Below, in pieces: positions 5,895-11,137 of a stretch of DNA of 11,137 nucleotides (positions within the stretch are counted from its first letter, which is position 1; every line of letters begins with the position of its first letter). The stretch spans positions 1 through 11,137 of the forward strand of contig JAUVLY010000015.1 of NCBI GenBank assembly GCA_030600505.1. The letters are read 5' to 3'. A program made the translations under genes and the position numbers. The stretch is from Candidatus Falkowiibacteriota bacterium. GTDB lineage: Bacteria; Patescibacteriota; Patescibacteriia; Patescibacteriales; UBA12075. The notes beneath the pieces are model-generated. The model did not search any database. It was given only the letters and a program-made list of their open reading frames with translations, and was not told the DNA's origin.

Positions 5895-7277
5895 TTATTC
5901 TTCAGTTGATGTTGCCAGCTCAACTGGCGTGGACGTACCTATCTCAACTGGTGTAGATGTTGAGAGCTCTTCAGCTGTAGTCGTGGCCAATAGGGTTTCG
6001 TCTTCCGTAACATCTGGCTCTAAGCCATCCCCAGAAGACGCTTCATAAGCATCTGATATAATAAATTCCGAATCAAATTCAACCGGCTGAAACTGAGTTT
6101 TTAAATATCCATAAACGCTTAATGTTGCCACAACTACTATAATTAAGAGTAAGGCCATTTTAAACCCACGTCTGCTCTTTTTTGGCGCAGAAACCTTAGC
6201 TTTTTTATTTTGCCCCAACTTTTTTAAATTTACTATTTCATTATTATTTCCGTTTTCCCTAGGCACTATGAATACTTTCTTTTTTGAAGAACTGGCCTTG
6301 GGCGATACCAGGTTGCTTAAATTTTGAGTTTCCTTAATCGCCTTTTTAACGCTACGGCGGACAAATATAATAATTGAGCCAATAAAAATAATTATCAATC
6401 CCAAAATAGTCAACAAAGGCTTAAATAAGATTATCCAAAAATAAAGAGATTGATTGGTGGTTTGCCTGGCTTTTTCACCATAACCAAGGATCAAATCCGC
6501 CTGATATCTGCCCATATCAAAAATACCAATATCGTCCTCGAAGGTATATTCCCAACGCCGAATATCACCAGGCAATACATTGCCAAATTCGGTCTGATGA
6601 TTTATTTTTATCTGCCCTTTTTGATTACCCCGCATATCAGTGATCCGAATCTCTCCCTGAGGTTGAATATGGACATTACCCTGATTTTGAAAACGAACTC
6701 TAAATTGAACCTTGGCTTCACCGTATATATTTTTATTGGTGGAAAATTCTCTGATTTGGCCCTGTTCCACTACCTCGCCACCGACATTAAGCATTAGTAA
6801 AGACCCAAGTAAAGAGGCTACCTTTATCGTTGCTCCGGAAAACTCTTCAGCCGGCGGGGATGTACCAATTAAAATCGCCGCATAATGCCCGCCCGGCTCA
6901 ACGGTTTCCGGGACGGCAACTATAAACTCAATATTTCCGCTCTGAAATGGAGCGATCTTTACTCCTTCTGTTGGTAAAACCAGCCACTCGCTTAACAGGT
7001 GTTCCCTTTGTCCCTCCAACTCTTCTTTTGGTATAAAATTAACTGTGCCGTCTTCAGTTCCGCCTTTAAAGTCAAGCGCGCGGGCAAAAACAGTTATCTC
7101 CTTATCGTTATTATTAACCACTTTGATCGCGCTCTGCCACAATTGTCCCGGGCTGACATTATTACGGATCAAAGGCGGAGTAATAGTCAGCGCCAAAGAA
7201 TCATTTTGCGCCAAGCCAGGTGCTGCCAAACTAATTCCCAGAATTAAACAAAATATTGCTAATAGAATCCTTTGCAT
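5895..7277 (-). CDS. DUF916/WxL-interacting-like anchored protein with extracellular Ser/Thr tail (paralog 3)
   Basis: This 460-residue protein has a signal peptide (about 1-23, ending GLAQ). An N-terminal Ig-like domain (about 27-165) resembles the DUF916 fold, with LTITPPLIRNNVSPGQ and GGHYAAILIGTSPP. A second beta domain (about 170-270) carries QIREFSTNKNIYG and QNQGNVHIQPQGEI, both shared with its two paralogs. A membrane segment at about 279-306 and a basic linker (307-372) follow. Unlike paralog 2 it has a second membrane segment (374-392), so the acidic tail rich in Ser, Thr, Pro and Glu returns outside, ending in TSTPVE repeats. In Firmicutes the related domains bind WxL proteins and peptidoglycan; that role here is inferred. 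It starts 51 bases after paralog 2 ends. A TATAAT lies about 26 bases before the ATG but has no convincing -35. Confidence 0.8.
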   Translation of the reverse strand: MQRILLAIFCLILGISLAAPGLAQNDSLALTITPPLIRNNVSPGQLWQSAIKVVNNNDKEITVFARALDFKGGTEDGTVNFIPKEELEGQREHLLSEWLVLPTEGVKIAPFQSGNIEFIVAVPETVEPGGHYAAILIGTSPPAEEFSGATIKVASLLGSLLMLNVGGEVVEQGQIREFSTNKNIYGEAKVQFRVRFQNQGNVHIQPQGEIRITDMRGNQKGQIKINHQTEFGNVLPGDIRRWEYTFEDDIGIFDMGRYQADLILGYGEKARQTTNQSLYFWIILFKPLLTILGLIIIFIGSIIIFVRRSVKKAIKETQNLSNLVSPKASSSKKKVFIVPRENGNNNEIVNLKKLGQNKKAKVSAPKKSRRGFKMALLLIIVVVATLSVYGYLKTQFQPVEFDSEFIISDAYEASSGDGLEPDVTEDETLLATTTAEELSTSTPVEIGTSTPVELATSTEE

Positions 7278-7328
7278 TTTTTTATTTAAAATTATACATT
7301 TCTAAAACTAACAACTTTTTATATTATT

Positions 7329-8333
7329 CTATTTCTTATTTTTTAAATCCAATACCCCGTTGGCTGTTGTTTCAACCTTGGTAGTCGGCCTATTGACTCC
7401 TTGATAGGTTCTGCGAAACAAAAATAATACCAGAATTATTACCGCGATTATGGTAAATAAAATAAAGCCAATTAAATATGGCAAAGGTATCAGCCAAATA
7501 TAAATAGTATCCATTAGATCGCGCTCACTGCTGCCATACTCCAGCTCAACCTTGGCTTTTATTTTCCCCAACCCTTTCCCACTATCCCACTCCAGCGCCA
7601 TCTCGCCTATCCCTTCCGGAGCGATCGGTTCCCCGCTAAAATCAACCGGCAGTTGTCTGATTTCTTCACCGCGCCGATTAAACAAATAAATTGTCCCGAT
7701 TGGCGCGATATCGCGATTGCCGAAATTTTGAACCGTGATATTGAATATTGCCGGCGGCTTAACATACACATTGCGCGTGGCTTTGAATTCACTGATCTGG
7801 GCTTTTTCAACTATCACTTCTTTCACGTCCAGATTAATAAGTAGTCGGGCCGAACCCACTCCACTAACTGCTTTTTCGGCCACGTAACGGTTGCTTGCAG
7901 CCGGAAAACTGATCATAGCGTAACGCTTTCCCGGTAAAGCATCCGAAGCAACATTTATTTCCAAGGAAAGTTCGGTTGACTCACGCGGATTAAGCTCGAT
8001 CACGCCCCGGGATATTTTGATCCAACGAGCCAATGATATTTGCCTGTCCAACTCGCTGGGGCTGATAAACTCCTGTTTGCCATCGCTTATGGAAATATCG
8101 TTTACTATCGCGTAAAGATTTACCTTTCTATCAATATAATTGGTAATTGATACAGTATATGTAAAAATATCTCTTATCTTAGCCTGCTCGTCAATTATCG
8201 TCGGCGTAACCACTATCCCGGTTTTATCCTTTTTTACCGGATTGATCTCGTCCTGCGCCCCAACAAAACTAAAAGGAGCAATAAAAATTACTGATATTAA
8301 TGATATAGCGATGAATGTTTTTAGTATTCTCAT
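7329..8333 (-). CDS. DUF916/WxL-interacting-like anchored protein (paralog 2)
   Basis: This is the shortest of the three paralogs at 334 residues. It has a signal peptide (about 1-26, ending FVGAQ) and an N-terminal Ig-like domain (about 37-170) starting TGIVVTPTIIDEQAKI, with LPGKRYAMISFPA where the others have GGYYGAILFGTEPP. A second beta domain (about 175-275) has EKAQISEFKATRNVY and NFGNRDIAPIGTIYL, aligned with the paralogs. A single membrane segment (about 279-307) and a short basic cytoplasmic tail follow. It is the most diverged of the three. The ATG is preceded by AGGG at close spacing, the only Shine-Dalgarno-like sequence before an annotated start in the window. A MITE-like element lies directly upstream, so it may be transcribed separately from paralog 1. 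Function is inferred to be surface anchoring or binding of a WxL-like partner. Confidence 0.8.
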   Translation of the reverse strand: MRILKTFIAISLISVIFIAPFSFVGAQDEINPVKKDKTGIVVTPTIIDEQAKIRDIFTYTVSITNYIDRKVNLYAIVNDISISDGKQEFISPSELDRQISLARWIKISRGVIELNPRESTELSLEINVASDALPGKRYAMISFPAASNRYVAEKAVSGVGSARLLINLDVKEVIVEKAQISEFKATRNVYVKPPAIFNITVQNFGNRDIAPIGTIYLFNRRGEEIRQLPVDFSGEPIAPEGIGEMALEWDSGKGLGKIKAKVELEYGSSERDLMDTIYIWLIPLPYLIGFILFTIIAVIILVLFLFRRTYQGVNRPTTKVETTANGVLDLKNKK

Positions 8334-8340
8334 ATAACCC

Positions 8341-8451
8341 TGTCATTCTGATTCTCCCCCTCTCCTGTCTAGGAGAGGGGGTTGGGGGGAGAGGGAATCT
8401 CGTGGGTATAGTAACGAGATCCTTCACTCCCTGCGGGAGTTCAGGATGACA
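8341..8451. mobile_element. MITE-like element with terminal inverted repeats and three hairpins
   Basis: The ends TGTCATTCTGA (8341-8351) and TCAGGATGACA (8441-8451) are inverted repeats with one mismatch. Inside are three perfect hairpins: CCCCCTCTCCT / AGGAGAGGGGG (8356-8381, 4-base loop), ATCTCGT / ACGAGAT (8397-8420), and ACTCCC / GGGAGT (8426-8440). It has no coding capacity and is more GC-rich than its surroundings. No clear target-site duplication was found. Similar sequences (TGTCATTCTGA, AGGATCTCG, TCAGGATGACA) are familiar to me from dispersed elements in other bacterial genomes; that is recollection, not a search. It lies 7 bases upstream of the paralog 2 ATG. Confidence 0.65.
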
Positions 8452-8491
8452 TAAAGATTATTTGTTGTATTTGTGAATATGATTTGCCTAG

Positions 8492-8513
8492 GCTACGCCA
8501 GGTCTCGCGTAGC
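8492..8513 (-). terminator. Hairpin after DUF916-like paralog 1, possible terminator
   Basis: GCTACGC and GCGTAGC form a perfect 7-bp stem with an 8-base loop, 24 bases beyond the stop of the 8537-9667 gene on the minus strand. No T run follows, so it could be a repeat or RNA-end structure rather than an intrinsic terminator. Confidence 0.35.
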
Positions 8514-8536
8514 GTAGATAGATTTGTGGGAATTAC

Positions 8537-9667
8537 TTACGCGAATAAAAGGAAATATAACCCTGACATAATAATCAATAAAACCACCAAAACAACCGAA
8601 ATAATAATGCCTAAATGAAGTATTGGCGACGGACCCTGATATTTTTTTACTAACCTCACGTTTGTCAGGCCGGCCCTGTCCATGGCTTTCTTAACCGCTT
8701 TATTCTTGTAAAGCCTTAAGAAAAGAATAAATAAAGCAAAAACAATGATCAAGCTAAGCAAAATCGGAATTATTATCCGCCAAGGAATGATCCAAAAGGT
8801 CATTTCGGTATACAGGGTTTGCTTGCCCTGGCCGCCCAAACGGGTTGCGGTTCCAAACGACAAACCAATTGAGGCGGTGTAGCGGCCAAAACCGCTTTCC
8901 CCTTGCCAGTTTTCAGTGAGGCGCCGGATTGAATTGGGTAGTACGTTAGAGCCGCCGTCATTAACCCGAACGTTTCCCACGTCATTGCCAAACATATTTT
9001 TGATTCCAATCATACCAATCGGCTTAATATGAACATTGCCCATATTCTCTACCCGGATTATAAATTCTATATCAAAAGGCGTGCCATAGACGCCTTTGCT
9101 GGTCGTAAATTCCCTGATCCGTGCTTTTTCATTAACATCACCTTTTACTTGGAGAAGAATAAGCGCGCCGGTCTGCTGGCCGATCGCAATACCCGCGCCT
9201 TTGTCCTCGCTATCCAAACTTAAGCGCGGCGGCTCGGTACCAAAAAGTATCGCGCCATAATATCCGCCCGGTCCGGCATCCGAGGGAATCGCTATTTGAA
9301 AAGGAATGGTTTTTGATTCATTTGCCCCAAATTCCTGCGGCTCAGCGCTAATATTTATCCAGGCGGCCAAAGAAAATCCGGTTTCCGTTCCCGGTGCAGT
9401 TAGTTTAGGTTTGCCTTCTTCGCCTTCAGCGCGAAAATCACGCAAATACACATATAGTAACTTGCCGGAATTAGAATTGTTAGTTACAGTAATTTCATAT
9501 GTTTCTGTCGAGCCCGGGTCAATCAAATCCTCTATTATAACCGGACTGATCTTTATGCCCACCCCTTGGGCGTTTGTCTTTGCGGGAACAAAAAAACCGC
9601 TGGCCATTACAAAAAGCCAAATCGGTATCAATATTAAACTTCTTATTTTTTTAGGCATGGGATACAT
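8537..9667 (-). CDS. DUF916/WxL-interacting-like anchored protein (paralog 1)
   Basis: This 376-residue protein has an N-terminal signal peptide (about 1-34, ending TNAQ). An Ig-like DUF916-type domain (about 36-175) begins GVGIKISPVIIEDLIDPGST and contains GPGGYYGAILFGTEPP. A second beta domain (about 180-275) has KARIREFTTSKGVYG and ENMGNVHIKPIGMIGI, conserved in the two downstream paralogs. Two membrane segments (about 291-317 and 349-375) enclose a basic loop, so the protein ends in the membrane. The layout of two beta domains followed by a membrane anchor matches WxL-interacting proteins of Firmicutes. It lies downstream of the WxL-like protein gene, as expected for a partner. The start at 9667 is followed by a second ATG at codon 4 (9658); neither has a Shine-Dalgarno sequence, and the signal peptide suits either. 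Confidence 0.82.
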   Translation of the reverse strand: MYPMPKKIRSLILIPIWLFVMASGFFVPAKTNAQGVGIKISPVIIEDLIDPGSTETYEITVTNNSNSGKLLYVYLRDFRAEGEEGKPKLTAPGTETGFSLAAWINISAEPQEFGANESKTIPFQIAIPSDAGPGGYYGAILFGTEPPRLSLDSEDKGAGIAIGQQTGALILLQVKGDVNEKARIREFTTSKGVYGTPFDIEFIIRVENMGNVHIKPIGMIGIKNMFGNDVGNVRVNDGGSNVLPNSIRRLTENWQGESGFGRYTASIGLSFGTATRLGGQGKQTLYTEMTFWIIPWRIIIPILLSLIIVFALFILFLRLYKNKAVKKAMDRAGLTNVRLVKKYQGPSPILHLGIIISVVLVVLLIIMSGLYFLLFA

Positions 9668-9743
9668 CGTTACGAATTACAAATCATTAACGAATTTACA
9701 AATAATAAAGCAAAATAACACTAAAATACCGCATTAAAATGCA

Positions 9744-9777
9744 GGTAAAATATATCAACAGTTAACTATATTTTACC
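9744..9777. repeat. Perfect dyad GGTAAAATATA / TATATTTTACC
   Basis: GGTAAAATATA (9744-9754) and TATATTTTACC (9767-9777) are exact inverted repeats separated by TCAACAGTTAAC. The dyad sits about 80 bases upstream of the paralog 1 start. It could be an operator for a dimeric regulator or a weak RNA hairpin; the sequence alone does not decide. Confidence 0.5.
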
Positions 9778-9921
9778 ATTTTTCACCTATTAAAAGCAAC
9801 TAAATAATAAAAAAACTTTGCAAAAACTACAAATACACAAATTTAATACAAATTTACATATTCTTTAATTATTATTCATTCATATTTGTAAATTTGTACC
9901 TGATTTGTATATTCGTGGGGA

Positions 9922-9959
9922 ATAAAATAACTCCCCCCACCTATGTAGATGGAGGGAGT
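9922..9959 (-). terminator. Intrinsic terminator of the WxL-like protein gene
   Basis: Read on the minus strand, ACTCCCTCCA (9959-9950) pairs with TGGGGGGAGT (9939-9930) in a 10-bp stem with one G-T wobble and a 10-base loop. TATTTTATT follows directly. It lies 34 bases after the stop codon. A strong GC stem plus a T-rich tail fits a rho-independent terminator, which would separate this gene from paralog 1, at least in part. Confidence 0.65.
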
Positions 9960-9993
9960 CAAATATTTGAATTTCGATTGTTACTGTAATACC

Positions 9994-11061
9994 TTAGTAA
10001 GTAGGAGTACAGACGTAGGTTAGATATGATTCATAATCACCAGCTTCCTGAAGCGCTGATATCTCAATCGTATAAGCCACTCCAGCAATACCGGTGCCTT
10101 CGCCCGTCGCATTGGCTGGGCCATTATGGGCCATAACCTGTATTGGATCAGCGCCATTAAGCCCGGCGTATTTACTACTGGAATAATCAACGCTCATATT
10201 GGTAATGTCATCACTGATTACGCCCATATGACCATAGGTTTCTGTGTCCCCTAAAGAGGCAGATGGCGCCCCCCAGACCGCTGGCGTAGTTGAACCCTGG
10301 CCATCTGGAGCGTTAAAGAAACTATTAATAGTATCAGCCGCGCCATTGGTAAGCTCTTGGTTCTGCTGTACCGTAACCGTATAACCGCCTGACGCATTGG
10401 TGGAAACAGTAAGTTCATGCCCTAAGGTAGTTGAGGCAGTCGGGTCAAGAGTGCCAAAGGCTAAGGCAGTGGCTGTAGAAGTTCCATTAATAGCTACTCC
10501 ATTAATAGTATTGCGAGTACTGGTCGGAGTAAGTTGGTCAACGCTAAAGGTAAGAGTTGCCGGAACTGAAGCCGTAACCTCTACATCATTTAAAATGTAA
10601 ACTTTGGTTTCGGATGATTCTATTTCCGTACCGTCCACTTCATGGGTAGATATAGTTACACTATAACTATTTTCCGAGGAAGGATTTTGGTGCTGAATAA
10701 CAATTGTACTGGTAGCCGCTGCAATAGTTGTGGTCGCTACACACTCTACTACCAAAAAACTATCAGATGTTCCGGTAGTAGATGCGTTTGAAAGTATTGG
10801 ACAAGCGCCGGCAACAGTAAGAAGGTTAGTAAAATCGTTTTCTTCATAAGTTACCCGAATATACTGACCAACGGTTATAGCCGTTCCAAGATTAACTACA
10901 ATTGTAGAGGTCGCTGTCTCGCTAATATCAGAATCGCTTAATGTGGTTTTAGCACTGTCCAAAGAGTCAGCTTGTGCCATCGGCATATAAGCGTACATTG
11001 TTAACATAGAAAATATCACAATCACAACCAATACGAAATCACTTCGTTTTGTTTTTAGCAT
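9994..11061 (-). CDS. Secreted surface protein with C-terminal WxL-like domain
   Basis: This 355-residue protein has a signal peptide (about 1-31, ending AQA). Residues 32-155 are Ser/Thr-rich with repeated ATST-type words and a Cys87/Cys107 pair. From about 160 the sequence resembles a WxL domain: VTASVPATLTFSV, then TATALAFGTLDP, HELTVSTNASGGYTVTV, and the ending AGDYESYLTYVCTPTY. In Firmicutes WxL proteins the corresponding end is AGxYxxxLTWxL; here the Trp-x-Leu is replaced by Tyr-Val-Cys, so this is WxL-like rather than canonical. There is no membrane anchor or LPXTG motif, so non-covalent attachment is expected. The gene lies just upstream of a DUF916-type protein, the known class of WxL partner. 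A strong terminator follows, which suggests it can be expressed at a higher level than the genes after it. No Shine-Dalgarno sequence is seen. Confidence 0.75.
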   Translation of the reverse strand: MLKTKRSDFVLVVIVIFSMLTMYAYMPMAQADSLDSAKTTLSDSDISETATSTIVVNLGTAITVGQYIRVTYEENDFTNLLTVAGACPILSNASTTGTSDSFLVVECVATTTIAAATSTIVIQHQNPSSENSYSVTISTHEVDGTEIESSETKVYILNDVEVTASVPATLTFSVDQLTPTSTRNTINGVAINGTSTATALAFGTLDPTASTTLGHELTVSTNASGGYTVTVQQNQELTNGAADTINSFFNAPDGQGSTTPAVWGAPSASLGDTETYGHMGVISDDITNMSVDYSSSKYAGLNGADPIQVMAHNGPANATGEGTGIAGVAYTIEISALQEAGDYESYLTYVCTPTY

Positions 11062-11137
11062 GGGGATAAAATTTAATTAACCACGTACTTGAAGAAAAGC
11101 ATTAGTTAATCAAATCTTTAATAATATTGTTTTGCCC

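Larger units (their letters stand above)
9668..9993. other. Intergenic region of 326 bases with a dyad and ATTCG-like words
   Basis: No gene was found here. The part next to the 9667 start contains TTACGAATTACAAATCATTAACGAATT, that is, spaced ACGAAT/ACAAAT words, and 9880-9916 holds similar ATTTGTA and ATTCGTG words. A perfect 11-bp dyad lies at 9744-9777 and a GCATTAAAATGC palindrome at 9731-9742. The end next to the 9994 gene holds its terminator. The remainder is plain AT-rich DNA without a convincing promoter. Confidence 0.6.

Noticed and set aside
7278..7328. Promoter with TATAAT before paralog 3
   Set aside because: The -10 box is good, but no acceptable -35 lies 15-19 bases upstream and it is not a proper extended -10, so it is mentioned only with the gene.
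9306..9737. Plus-strand open frame of 143 codons opposite DUF916 paralog 1
   Set aside because: It is antisense to a well-supported gene, has no Shine-Dalgarno sequence or family motif, and looks like a shadow frame.

Overview
The window looks like part of a chromosome from an uncultivated Candidatus Patescibacteria (CPR, Parcubacteria-like) bacterium. This is inferred from the gene content (cohesin-type and dockerin-type surface proteins, DUF916-like proteins, many secreted proteins of unknown function), short AT-rich gaps filled with ATTCG-type words, and an almost complete lack of Shine-Dalgarno sequences. The standard stop codons TAA and TAG close the genes. No rRNA, tRNA, CRISPR array, transposase or phage gene was seen.

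All ten genes lie on the minus strand, so transcription runs from right to left. From 11061 down to 4657 there is a run of cell-surface genes. First comes a secreted protein with a C-terminal WxL-like domain (9994-11061). It is followed by three paralogous membrane-anchored proteins with the DUF916 / WxL-interacting layout (8537-9667, 7329-8333, 5895-7277), an anchored formylglycine-generating-enzyme-like protein that lacks the catalytic cysteines (5056-5880), and a small protein with two membrane segments around an outward coiled coil (4657-5031). Next are a large secreted Ig-like protein ending in a type I dockerin (2833-4581), an Hsp20 chaperone with its own promoter (2214-2672), a membrane-anchored cohesin protein with a cytoplasmic coiled coil (348-2099), and the start of a PIG-L/LmbE deacetylase gene cut by the window edge (1-135).

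The main inference is that the locus encodes a cell-envelope assembly. A WxL-like protein sits with three candidate WxL-interacting anchors, and a dockerin protein sits two genes from a cohesin protein that could dock it. Cohesin-dockerin pairing and WxL-DUF916 pairing are each known elsewhere; their occurrence together in one presumed CPR locus is the most interesting point.

The non-coding DNA is also structured. Units with a constant ATTCGCATGT leader and a hairpin whose loop starts ATTCGTA occur twice after the cohesin gene and once, plus a fragment, after hsp20. Stem bases differ between copies but stay paired. A MITE-like element of 111 bp with terminal inverted repeats and three internal hairpins separates two of the DUF916-like genes.
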